A stretch of 64,000 nucleotides of DNA. Source: Siphonodentalium dalli (taxonomy: Eukaryota; Mollusca; Scaphopoda; Gadilida; Siphonodentaliidae). Below, piece by piece: positions 22,863 through 34,620 of the stretch. The translations under genes and the position numbers were made by a program. The stretch's first letter is position 1; each line of letters starts with the position of its first letter. The stretch is taken from assembly GCA_032622095.1 (NCBI GenBank), contig CP136068.1, positions 182,718,796 to 182,782,795 on the forward strand, in the 5' to 3' direction. The notes below the pieces were generated by a model, which worked only from the letters and a program-made list of their open reading frames with translations, was not told the DNA's origin and searched no databases.

Positions 22863-25800
22863 GGGGAGCGGCCAAACGCCAAAAGTGGTCGGATATCCCT
22901 ACCCTCGGTAGAACAAGTTGAAACCAACCTTTTCTGGAAGGAAAATCTATGAAAATGATTATTGGCCTTGCCGGAATTGGTGACAGCTATGTATGGTAAT
23001 ACTATTTGTGAAGGTACTCTACCGAAAAATTAGCCTGTTTTCAGCGGTTGACCAGCTATACACAATTGGTTAAAAGTTAAGCACATCACCAAAACAGAAC
23101 GTGCTATTTGTTATTATGGGGTACATCGTGATACTAGATTGGAACGTTCTTATTTTTTCTGGTTTGTTTGAGATTTCACGAGTCATGGTAGAGAATGTAA
23201 CGTTTTGCGTCAAAAAATCATGACGATTCAGCGAAACTGTCGCCCGTCAACTATGTACACAACTAGCACGCTCGACTTAGCTTATCTTGTCATATATCTT
23301 TGGAAAGACTGGAGTATTTTATAACATAAGGTATGAACTTTATTATCCTGTCCCTACAAATATGGCAACAATAGGCAAAAACTTAACCATCCCACAATGT
23401 CATAAGATGCTGTATATAGCCATCGCCGGGGATTGGATCCCAGAATGATAGAAATAGTGCGTAGTGTTTTCTTTTATTTAGTGTAGACCACACATAACAA
23501 GTGTAAAATGCGAACTTCCAAACATATTTACTATTAGAAGAGTATCAAAATCCAAGATGGCGTCCAATATGGCGGTCAGTTTTTATTTTAAGACTTTGTG
23601 ATGCGACATACGAAAAAATGCAGAAAAGGAATGTCCCCAGTGGTAAAATCTATATTATTTTAATGACTACATAGAATTATATGTCATATCAAACATTAAT
23701 TTGACCATTAGTACATCTTTTCAATTGTAACCACGAATGTTAGCATGATGCGCAGTATTTTGTTTTATTTAATGTAGAACACACATACGAAGTGACAGGT
23801 ATGAATTTCCATCCATATTAGCTATTAAAACAGTATAAAACTACAAGATGTCCATCTTATCAGTTGGAGAATTAGTAAACAAAAACGTAACCACCGCCCA
23901 GTCTCAAACGTCCACATAATGGCGGCACTTGCGACTATAGTCCAGAATGCAAATAATTAAACAAATCGTTCGGAATTACTTTGTGTTGAATACAACGAAG
24001 AAACATAAATTGTAAAATTTGCATCCACATCTGTTCTTAGGAGACAACCAAAATCCAAGATGACGCCGAACATGACGGCTAATTCTAATGTCAACACGTT
24101 ACGAACAATGAATACGAAAGCCGGTCAAAATGTAGCATACGGCAGTATGAAGCGATATATTGTTTCGATTGTGTGTTTATATTATACGTCGATATGTTGT
24201 GTTTGAGTGATGGTGGTAAGACACACAAATGTTCAGATAAAGCTTTGACATGACTGTCTCAAATTAACTTCCTTAAACTGTCAACCAGCTCGGTACGGGT
24301 GGGTAAACCGTGTCTTTCATGTTGCCATTGGTTTGGTAGTATCCTACATCAGGTTCCAAATGTCACACCCTTAGCTATGACACAAGGATTAATACTGGAT
24401 GTAAATTTGCATTTGTTGAATGTCTAGGTTGTATTGTTTAGCAATTATCAGGAACTTTATATCAAATATTTAGAGAAAGACAAACCAACCAAAATAAAAA
24501 CCCTTTGCGAAATTCCGAGAATGACTTAAATAGTTTAATTTGCTGAATCGTGTATCGTGTATCGATCTCCAATGCGCATTTTGACTAGTGTTTGACACAT
24601 TTGATGTCACTCTGATACGTAAGTAAGTAAAGCATTAACAATATGTAGACAACTAGTAATAATAGAGGATGGTCATTAACCGTTATAAATAATCATGCAC
24701 TCGATGCGATACAAAGTGATGTTGTACTGTTCAATACTAACATATGACTATCATTAGTATATTAGTATATTGTGATAGTCTTGAATGTGCAGTCCTCCTT
24801 AACATGTCCTTTTGAATTTCCACCAACATTTTCAGAGAGCCTTGCAACAGTTTTGGCCAAATGAAACATTAAATAACAGAATCACTATCTGTTGGTATAT
24901 GCAGTAACGCAAAAAAAAAAAAAATGACATACATTTTGAAATACAGCAAATAAGATATCTAATCAATCAATGGTTTTGGGAAAGTGGGATATGAGTCCAC
25001 GATAAATCAAAGTTCACACATCATAGTAACTACGTAACTACCTATTAACATAACACGGAATTCATCATCGCACACACACACACACATAATGATCTTGACT
25101 GACACAACATGGGACCACAATGTCCATATAAAGCAATTAGCGTAAAAATAGGTTATAAATAGGCGTTATAGTGATCGAGAGGTTGCTGGTTTGTATAATC
25201 GTCCGAGGTTCGGCTCAGCGTCAACCAAGTGAACAACACCGGATACCTATGCATATACGTTGTTCTCGCCATATGTTGCTTGATGTGCATGTTTTTCCGT
25301 ACATTGATAATTTAGTCTCGACTAATATGTTAGTTAAATTGTTGTGAATGTCAATCGGATTAATATATGTCACAAACAGAATATATTGAGTTCCCTGGCT
25401 AGACTAATTGAAATTGAATCTTCTATATCTCCGGCGGATATCATATCTGTATTAATTATTAGGGACGTCGGTCCGGAATACATGCATAATAATGGCTCTC
25501 ATGCTAATACATTTTATTGATACATAGGAGATAGTGCGATAATCTCCACTGAACATGCACGTTGGTGTTCCATTTATGATTGCCGCTAGAATATATTCAT
25601 AATCACGTAACTCACTAGCAAACCAGAATGTCACTAACAAAGTTGTTTTGTCAACGGTTATTGTGGGTCAGGTGGCATTTGAAGTGGATAAAATGATAAG
25701 TAATTAAAAACTGTAGGCTAGTAGCAAATATAAACACAATTTAAATGGTGACATGCTTAAGGCAATTCACAATAGCCACTAGTCATTATTCTTGATATAT

Positions 25801-28800
25801 AGATATTCAAATTGTGTTTATGGTTTGGTATATGGCGACAGGGCCATATCACGACACACGTTGTATTATTATGGGTGGCGGAGAGACAGCGCCGATCTTA
25901 CAACGGAATCACTATACTCAGTCCACATATAAACCACCAACCCTCAAACTGGCACAGATATTCAAAAGTTATTTTCACTTAACATGGACCTCATATCAGT
26001 GTTGCTGCTCGGGATTCATAACACCTTCGTCGTTGATCTAGTGTTTTATGGGGATACAAGTAACTGAGTGTAAGTCAGAGTGATGTAATCAACTCAAAAT
26101 CACTGGCATATTGTGTTGTGTTATTGTTCACCCAGTAGAGTCCTTTGCGTTTCTCAAGAAAACCTGGACATGCCATGCTCAAGTATCCATTGCTGTAAAT
26201 GCATATATTCACATTGTAAGACTCATACTCAATGAAAATGTGGGAATTATAAATGTATTTCTCATATCCATCTGTCTCTATGTCTCTATGAATATGTCGT
26301 GACTGGAGTCATGTTTGACCTTTAGTCACTGAACGTTAATTGAATGGTTGGCTATCAGAGCCATGTAGTTTTATGATTGATAAAAGCAAATGTTGCTCAT
26401 CTTTATAAAGATAACATATATGTTAATGTTATTCCATTCCAAAATAGTACTATTGGAAAGGTAACTTATCGCGTGATACCTGCACTCAACAACCGGCACT
26501 GGCGCAAACAGACCATTTGAACGATTGTTGAAAACATCTGTCACTTCAACAACAAATCCAGCGCAAAGCATCACAAACGGACGTCTCTTGTCTGGCTGTT
26601 GTACTTCTTCGCAAAATTGAAGTGACATCCATATTATGGGATGCCATCTTGTATTTTGAGATCCCTATGATAGCGAGTGTGGTTCTCACATAATTATGTC
26701 GCACAAAATGACATCTACAACTGCGCATTTGTTGTTTTATTCTTGGTTACGATTCTCAGAGGTACCTTTGTGCGCAATGTTATAACTTTAGAGATGAGGA
26801 ATATTGAGTTTTGTTTTTATTATTTCTATACTACTATTTCATATGACTAATGTAATAAAATGAATGTAATGAATCGCCAAAATATATACCACTGGAGACG
26901 TCATTTGTCCTGTTTTCCTGTATTTTTTTTCACGAAGTGTTATAAATTTGAGACATTACAAAGCTCATCTGATTTTTTGTTTATATACTTGACCACCATA
27001 TTTTGGTCTCCATCATCACGCAAACAATAAATTGCCATTTAATAATGGAAACACACACTCTAGCTAATACATCGCATAAGTAATACCATATGAGACGTTC
27101 TTTGCCCGCATATCGTATTAGTTGTTCACAAAGTGTTGACATTAAACTTAACTGCCATATTGACCGCCATTATGGCGCAATAGTGGGCGTGACATCAAAC
27201 TTTTGTTTCTTTTCGTATTCAGCACAAATGAAATCCAAAATGTATGCTCATTTCTTTTTGGCCTGTACTACAATCCACAGTGGCCCATGTGTGTGGGAGT
27301 TTGTGACTGTAGGGGTGGTTAAGTTTGTTGTCTAATCATTTCATCAATTGATAATATGGATTAATGCTGAATCTAATGTTTGCTATGAAATATTCTATGT
27401 AGTCAGTACAATGATATATAATATACCACTGGGGACGTTCCTTTTCTGTATTTGTCGTATGCACGTTCACTAAGTTTTAAAATTAAAATTGGCCGCCCTA
27501 TTAGTTTAAACATATTTTATTTTAACCAATATAATGTACAAAATTCACGGTATGATGATGAGAGATATTGATGGTTATAATGGGATTTGGTAGTAAGCAT
27601 AAGGCTTATCTTAAGCCATCTCCTACACGTATGAAATAATGAATGTTGACCGTTTCATACAGACAAAAATAGAATGTACATTTCGATTTATATGAATGTA
27701 TACAGCTCAATAAATTACTATTGTTATTGTTAATTATAATGTGGCCGCCATATTGAACGCCATCTTGGATTATGATACTCTTCTAATAACAAATCTGGAT
27801 GGCAATTTTCTCTGGTCAATTTGCATGTGTATTTTACATTAAAAACAACAACACTGCGATCATTCGTGGTTCAATTCCCAGGCGACAACTTTAGTTCGAA
27901 TTTTATGACATTGAATGGCGGAATAAATTTTTGACTATTATTTTATCAATTGGTAAGATGTATTATTGGTGAAACTAATGTTTCATATGAAATACTATTC
28001 TATATCGTCATTAAAATAATAGACATTTTACCACTGGGGACGTTCCTTTTCTGGATTTTTCGTATGTCGCTTCACTAAGTCTTAAAATAAACACTGAATG
28101 CCATATTGGACGCAAGCTTGGACTTTGATACCCTTCTAATGGTGAATATGGTTGGACATTCGCATTTTACACTTGTTGTGTGTGTTCTACTCTAAATACA
28201 AGGAAATACTACGCACTATTCTATTCATTCTGGGATCCGATCCCCGGCGATGGCTATACTTAGCAATCTATAACATTGGGGGAGGGTTAAGTTTGTGCAT
28301 ATCATTGCAATATTTGTAGGATCAGGGAAATAAAGTTAATACCGCCCGGTAGAAAATACTCCAGTCTTTCCAATCCTATATGACAAGATAAGCTCAATCC
28401 AGCGTGCTAGTTTTGTACAAAGTTGACGGGCGACAGTTTTTCTGAATCGTCATGATTTGTTGACGCAGAATGTTATATTCTCTACCATCACGTCGTGAAA
28501 TATCAAACAAACCAGAAACAATAAGAACGTTCCGATCTAGTATCACCATGTACCCCATAATAACAAATAGCACGTTCTGTTTTTGGTGATGTGATTAACT
28601 TTTAACCAATGATGTATAGCTGGTCGAGCACTGAAAACAGGCTAATTTTTGGTAGGGTACCTTCACAAATAGTCTTACCATACATACTGCCACCAATTCC
28701 GGTATGACCAAGAGTCATTTTCATAAATTATATATATTTACCTTCCAGAAAAAGTTGGTTTCAACTTGTTTTACCGAGGGTAGGGGTATCTCGAAAACTA

Positions 28801-28828
28801 AGGCCCTTTTTGGATTTGGCCGCTCCTC
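22863..28828. mobile_element. Foldback-like element, about 6 kb, with very long inverted arms
   Basis: The left end (GGGGAGCGGCCAAACG, GTTGAAACCAACCTTTTCTG, AATTAGCCTGTTTTCAG) is matched in reverse complement by the right end through at least 900 bp (22863 to about 23760 against about 27900 to 28828). TA flanks both ends (22861-22862 and 28829-28830). The inner arms are built from repeated sub-units containing CCAAGATGGCGTCCAATATG and GGAACGTCCCCAGTGGTA. About three lie on the left (near 23430, 23740 and 23950) and about five on the right (near 26880, 27060, 27420, 27750 and 28030). The core at 24100-26870 has only short frames and no recognisable transposase. Long internally repeated arms are typical of foldback elements and of some Tc1/mariner-, P- or Mutator-derived elements. 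The superfamily is undetermined. Confidence 0.85.
24100..26870. other. Core of the foldback element, no recognised gene
   Basis: This is AT-rich sequence with an A-run near 24910 and a short (CA)n near 25073. The longest frames (25814-26041 plus, 26371-26628 minus) are under 90 codons and carry no transposase motif. Confidence 0.5.
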
Positions 28829-28980
28829 TACCAGTGGATCTATTGGCGGCCGTTTACTGCATCTCTTCCGTTGTACTCATTTAAACAGTTGTTGATCGTA
28901 TATCCTTCTACAATGATGTGGATACCTCCGTCAAAAATAAATTGAATCTATATGTTTTATGCACAGTTTGGAGGTATACA

Positions 28981-29226
28981 TCAAGCTCCTTTGTGACACT
29001 TGACACACCACAGGTATGAATGCATTCGTTCGATGCTTGCGCTCGGTTTGACGTTCATGTTACCGAAGACAGGTTTACCCCTGTACTCTACGGTGTTCCC
29101 AGCCCCCTGGATCTCTATATTGTTACAACATATGTTGTGTAGGCAGGCATTGTGTTTACAGGCAAACCTTAGTTTCGGCTTTGGCATTTGATGATTTCGT
29201 TCCACTCTACATTTTATTAATTTCAT
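28981..29226 (-). CDS. Possible small Cys-rich exon or ORF, 81 codons
   Basis: An ATG-initiated minus-strand frame with a balanced, protein-like composition. It has Cys at about residues 6, 23, 28, 33, 34, 74 and 77, including a CHNICC-like cluster region and a terminal CVKC. A TAG lies shortly upstream of a possible acceptor, so the true start is uncertain. There is no poly(A) signal immediately after the stop and no hydrophobic signal peptide. I do not recognise a family. It could be an exon, a relic of a mobile element or chance. Confidence 0.25.
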   Translation of the reverse strand: MKLIKCRVERNHQMPKPKLRFACKHNACLHNICCNNIEIQGAGNTVEYRGKPVFGNMNVKPSASIERMHSYLWCVKCHKGA

Positions 29227-29275
29227 TTATGTATCGATGTGTGATGAAACGGCCCATATGCACAACATGTATTAA

Positions 29276-29652
29276 GGATGGGGTCAAGTGACCAATTTTG
29301 AATGTCCATGCAAATCTAAAAGCAAAAGTTACAGAGTTGCAAATATTTATGGGCGTGATTTTGTGCGGTATTGAAAACGATATATATGTATATGGCGGAT
29401 ATGTTTGAAATATATTCTATTTGAAAGATGTCATTTTTTTTTATTTTATATTGATTTTCCAAAAATAGGTTAAGTGTAAATTAATTTATAGCAAAAAGTG
29501 CCAATTTACCAAGCGTAGCCGTCAGTTAGATGTTATGTCTGTTTAATGATATGGCTGCTTTGGTGCTCAGACATCTGATTCATATATAACTTTTACTGCG
29601 GATATTTGCATGGTAATCCGCATTCAAAATGTGTCACTTGACCTCCCATTCA
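29276..29652. mobile_element. MITE with about 45-bp inverted ends
   Basis: GGTCAAGTGACCAATTTTGA at about 29282 is answered by TCAAAATGTGTCACTTGACC at about 29624-29643, and the pairing continues inward to ATGCAAAT / ATTTGCAT. The interior has no gene. Target duplication not resolved. Confidence 0.75.
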
Positions 29653-30810
29653 TCTGCGACCAGTTACTTTCTTCTTTCTCGTGTTGCGCAATATATCTCG
29701 TCGTCCACGACTTGGTGACTCGTCCCCTGGTGTACGTGCTCACTATATTACTTTATCACTCCCGCATTTTTCTCTATTAACTATGACACACTAATTCTCT
29801 TGTCAGTCAAATACTTACCCAATTGACTAAATTGAAAGTAGTTTAGATACATTATATACTTAACAAAATAATTTGATGAAAAACAAACACTACCATAAAC
29901 TATATTAAGAATGATTACGAACATTCTCTCAGATATACTCTGACATTGGAATTGTCTACAGTACTATTCATTTTGTCAGATGTGATCATATATGATGCCA
30001 AGCCTAGAAATACCCAATGTATTCTCATTAAGTTATTATTATTATTATTATTATCATTATGGATAATAATAAATTAGTTTCAATGCGCTTACAGTACAGA
30101 CATGGCACACATCCTAAAATAATAGTAACTAGCGAATGGATAATTTTATATACAAAGAACCTGACTAGAAAATACGCAAACTTAACCTAATTCTCAACCG
30201 CAGTAAAGGCAATATAAATAAATAAATAAATAATAGTTTTGCATAGCGTAAAGTCCACCGAAGTGGTCTAAAACGCTTGACATGTTAAACATAAAATACA
30301 ATTGCAAATATAAGACATAATTTTGAACATCAACAAAAAATGTTAAACTATAAGTGAGACGTTACTAAGAAATACAAAAGCGCATAAAATTACAAATCGA
30401 AACAAATATTTAAAAGTTACTGGTAAATTGGGGGTGGTAACATGCTAAAAAATGCTAACAGCGAAAAAGGGGTCAAAATGACAAACGGGTAACAAGCTAA
30501 AACTAACATGAAAAGGGGGTAAAATGGGGAAAGATCGGGAACGAGTAGAATCGAAACATCACCTCCCGAAAATACACACACAATCGACCTGTAATGTGAA
30601 ACAGGTACATAATATTTTATTATAAAATAAGCGGGTAATGGATTCACACCCGTTAGTTCGTTTATGGCGTGGGCCACAATGAAACAACATGTTAAAGAGC
30701 GAACGCATGAAAAGTCGTGAGTTTACTTACTTGTGTCATTGTCCACACATAATCTGCTTAGAACGGAATCATTGTGACTCGATAATGTGACTAAAACGCT
30801 TTCATTTCAG
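29653..30810. other. No gene; retroposon-tail-like and microsatellite pieces
   Basis: A (TTA)n run at about 30033-30055 followed by CAATGCGCTTACAGTACAG looks, on the minus strand, like the 3' tail of a SINE or LINE (GTAAGCGCATTG..TTATTATTA). An (AATA)n run lies near 30216, followed by a similar GTCCACCGAAGTGG..AACGCTT block. These are weak calls. Confidence 0.4.
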
Positions 30811-31008
30811 CATAATGTTCAAATTTTCCGGAGAACAGGCTGGTTATTTAGACACACTGGCATTCTGGTTGGACACAATAATTGATTTGTCCATATATGG
30901 TGACTTTCCGGTGCATGGTAGACTTATGAGTGCCGGCGCCTTTTTGGTAGACGTTACTATTACAGTATTATTAGTTCATGAACTACCAAAGTTAAATGAA
31001 ACTTGAGA
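30811..31008 (+). CDS. Possible short exon encoding a hydrophobic 63-aa peptide
   Basis: A good 3' splice site (TTTCATTTCAG, ending 30810) precedes CATAATG. The frame from the ATG at 30815 to TGA at 31004-31006 contains FSGEQAGYLDTLAFWLDTII and a hydrophobic stretch (FLVDVTITVLLV). A GTAAGT donor-like site starts at 31009. An exon whose stop sits two bases before a donor is unusual, so this could equally be a 3'-terminal coding exon or chance. Family not recognised. Confidence 0.25.
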
Positions 31009-32802
31009 GTAAGTGCCTGTAGTTAGCAAAGCATTACGACGAATATTCTGATTTGATGACACCCAAAATATGAAATTGCTCAATTTCGATATGATCTGTG
31101 TTGCATACTAAACACATGGGTTGTGTAGTTTTGTTGTGAGGCACACATTACATGACTCAGATTTTATGACTGTGGCGACAGTGTGAGACCGACTGTTATA
31201 AAAACGATATAAATTTATTAATTTATCATTGTAATCGAGATTTATAAGACAACGGTCCGACCTTGTGCTAATTGGTTGTGTCGGCAGTCTCTTGCGAATT
31301 TGTTTTGTTATCAGGTAGTGTTAAATATACTAATGCAGAAAGCCTTTCTGTAAGCGACGGTTTCTGAGTTGTATTAACGTTAGTACAAATGTCCAAATAT
31401 CGTGCACAATGCTCGTGTCATGTAGAATATACATCCATATAGGTTTGGTACATGTAACACAAGTGTTTTATGTCAGAATCAATGTATCCAATATGTTTCA
31501 CAATATGTGTGAATATTATATGTCAATTATGAACCTATTTGGCGAGGATGTGTTGCGGACTCACACTCCATATGGGTAAGGTCTATATTATGTATAACGG
31601 TGCGCGACTGAATTCTGAAGTTTTTGTCAATGGAACATGACGTCAACTTCTCGTGAAACATCATAATCATCATCAACATCGTCATCAGTATCGTTAGAGA
31701 CTGCTGCAGTGCTCACACAGAGTCGAACAACAACTTGGCTAAGTGTTTGGCCCAATTGTTATTTTGTTTTGGCCAAATTAAGAAATTGTGTTTAGCCAAA
31801 TTAAATCCTCAGTTTATGGTCACAATTAGTACATAATTATATGTTAATATAAAATTATCATTTAACATTCTATGTAATTGTGTCCATACTTTCAAATACC
31901 GTGGCTAGACTTCTTTAATACCACCGTTGTTACTTGACAATATTCCACTAGCGACCACCAACCATTCAGCCTCATGTCATACACAGGATTCATTCGTGTT
32001 AATTATCATTACTGCTGTATTGTACTTGGTGACACATAGTCTGATAGTGCACGACCATTAGTGCACTTTGTTACCAATTAAGCGGTGTCGCATAATCCAT
32101 TAGCAGGTGAACATACCATATATTTGATTATCATGTCACTCCCGTTACTAAATCAATTAGGGTTTTTTAATTCGATTCCCGATTTTGGGGGTAAACAATT
32201 ATTTGGCCAAATGACTACATATGCTTTGTCGCATATACGCTTTTCTTTTACGCCTATTTAAATAATAGCATATAAGTGTGGTTCCATAGACATGATGTAA
32301 ATGGTTTGTCGATGAATCGACCTGCATCGCTTTCCGATCGATGGGTTTCAACCTACTTATATATCACGAGGTATTAAACTTAATGGCAACAACTATAGCT
32401 ATACAGACAACACATCTCGCTACTGATCTGCATTGACTACCATTTCCTTAACGACGCACGGGTATTGACGAGCCAACAAAAAGAAAATGCGATATAACAA
32501 GACAGTATCATGCTTTTGTTCCGCCGATAACGGTCGTCATAAAGCTACCCGGCTATAGTTGATCGGAGCTGGTTGTCAATGTCATTGTCTTGCGTCCAGA
32601 TACAATGTATATTGTGTGTGCAATTGAACGCCGGATCCGCTCCAGATCTCATCAACGTTGAGGGACCGAATGTGCTTGAGCTCGAGTGGAGCTCATTGAA
32701 CATGCGTGGTTCCGTTTATTGTAGTGCGAGTGCCGCGAAATTGCGAGCAGGGAACTAGATTGCCTCCAGCGAAATAGGAACGTTGACGGCATTATCGGTA
32801 TC
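31009..32802. other. No gene; one diverged dispersed repeat
   Basis: The part at about 31950-32185 is a diverged, same-orientation relative of about 40950-41160 (shared CCACCA, GATTATCATGTCRCTCYCGT, then AAATCA). Otherwise no supported gene. The frame at 32573-32758 shows no domain. Confidence 0.4.
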
Positions 32803-32965
32803 AAATCGCACGATCCGCGAACATTAAGGGTTATTGAATGTCTTAAATCGCACGATTCGCGGACATTAAGGGTTATTGAATGTCTTAAATCGTACGATTC
32901 GCGGACATTAACAGCACAAACAGGGTTATCGGATGTTTCAAATCACACGATCCACGGACTTTAAC
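32803..32965 (+). repeat. 42-bp tandem repeat, four units
   Basis: Units begin AAATCGCACGATYCGCGGAC at 32803, 32845, 32887 and 32940. The last is displaced by an 11-base insertion. The part GGACATTAAGGGTTATTGAA is conserved. Confidence 0.9.
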
Positions 32966-33369
32966 AAATATCATCCAACTAATAATTCCGACGTGTCAAT
33001 GAATTCCGATGTTATAATGCAAGTTAATTGAACCAATGCATGCATCCGTAATTCGAAAAAGTGAACAATATTATATTGTTTGGAAATTTAATGTTCGCTT
33101 ATGCGGAGAAGACAACTCGCGTTGTGTTGATTGCTAAATATAACATTGATTACATCGGGTTGCAACAGGGGATGAATGCGTTTTGATAGAGATTTGGAAA
33201 GAGACTGACCCGCCATTATAATACGCAACATGGTTTCTGATAATATGTAAATGATATGTAAATGATATACCACAACTTGATTAAGCAACATCTCAATATT
33301 ATTTGTATTGGTAAACACAAGCACACGTATACACGGAGAAAGAGGAGTTCCCGCTATACCTAACACAAC

Positions 33370-33642
33370 ATGTTTTCGTTTCGTGTGTATGATCAATTTA
33401 AATTCGGGTTGTTGTGTGGATTGTTGATTAATGTAGCTGCCGTTTTTGGTGTCAATCCTTTTCATTCTGGAGATGTTCTGATTGAAGTGAAGCTATCAAA
33501 CTTTATGAGGTGTGAGACAATGTGCACGAGACATGAGGACTGTTCGTTCACTGGATACAACGTAAAGACAAAAATGTGTGTTCTTTTAACTTCAGTGGGA
33601 CCGGAAGTAAATAGCGAGTGGATAGTGAGATACGTCACAAAG
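33370..33642 (+). CDS. First coding exon of a secreted PAN/apple-domain protein
   Basis: The ATG at 33370 opens 91 codons ending at a consensus donor (AAG|GTAAGG at 33643) in phase 0. Residues 1-27 form a signal peptide: a short positively charged start, then the hydrophobic FGLLCGLLINVAAVFG. Residues about 40-75 match the PAN/apple pattern, with Cys48, Cys52, Cys58 and Cys70 (C-x3-C-x5-C-x11-C) and the segment CETMCTRHEDCSFTGYN. PAN modules bind protein or carbohydrate in extracellular proteins, and here the ligand is unknown. Later exons were not found in the window. The mosaic of domains downstream, and hence the gene name, cannot be given. The exon end is duplicated just downstream. Confidence 0.65.
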
Positions 33643-34262
33643 GTAAGGTATCCTCTATATATCCGAGATGTATGACTTATGTTGTACTATCTTACGACTT
33701 ACAAAGGTAAGGTATTACGTCACACGTACACTATCGAGACACCCCACATGGATAGTGAAATACGTCACAAAAGGTAAGGTATTACTTCAGCTGAATTGGT
33801 GATTGTCGCATAGTTTCGAGCAAAAAGACACCCGGGTCTCACAAAACGTGCAAAAAGACACACATTATTTTCCAAACGTGCAACAAAAAAACACACCAAG
33901 GATCTCAAAGTCTCATAAAACAACGGGAATTTAGATCAGTCGTCTGCTTATATATGTCATATATTTATTTATTATAATAATTATTTGTTTGTGACCGGAG
34001 TGAAATATCAACGGAATTTAAATGGGCGTATATAGCGTCTGATTTGAGTCTGACTGGCAGCGTGGTTCCGTATTAATAAATAGCAGACAACTAATGTAAA
34101 TTCCCATTGTTTGGTGATACTTTGAGATCCTGCGTGTCTTTTTGCACGTTTGAAAGATCCTGTGTGTCTGTTTGCTGGAAACCGTGCGACAATGACCAGT
34201 TCAGCATTACTTCGCAAGTACAATATCGAGACATATATGTATGAAGAGCGTTTGTCCGCGAT
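33619..34262 (+). repeat. Duplicated exon-end/donor segment, interrupted by a MITE
   Basis: GATAGTGAGATACGTCACAA-AGGTAAGGTAT occurs at the exon end and again at about 33750, with a partial copy at about 33701. After each GTAAGGTATTAC comes a block ending in ACACTATCGAGACA or, past the inserted MITE, ACAATATCGAGACA (about 34220). The segment is therefore a short tandem duplication whose last unit was split by the MITE at 33789-34205. Confidence 0.75.
33789..34205. mobile_element. MITE with long inverted ends and 8-bp target duplication
   Basis: GCTGAATTGGTGATTGTCGC at 33790 is answered by GCGACAATGACCAGTTCAGC ending at 34205. The pairing runs about 150 bp inward (GTGCAAAAAGACAC, GGATCTCAAAGT, GGGAATTTA). 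ATTACTTC precedes (33781-33788) and follows (34206-34213) the element, with one extra A on the left. An 8-bp duplication fits the hAT or P superfamilies. Confidence 0.85.
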
Positions 34263-34620
34263 TTTCATGTGAATCACATGAGCATATCACGACGATACCC
34301 CTAATAGTCACTTTATACGATAAAATCTTAACACAATTAGTATAATATCCAAACTGTTGAAGTGACACATACAAACCACTCCGTAAAACATACAAACCAC
34401 TAACCACTCCGTAAAACTACTGAAATATTTGGCATACATTGTATCAATAATTAATATATTATAACAAAAACATGATCGGAGACTCAGGGTTCTGTATAAT
34501 TTTATTTATAATATTTTAATTCTTGGAGTGGCAAAAACTGCTCTGATGACAGACTATATGTTCATCATTAGCATGCACCATAAAACATAAGACAAAAATA
34601 GTGAGAAATAATACTTCACA

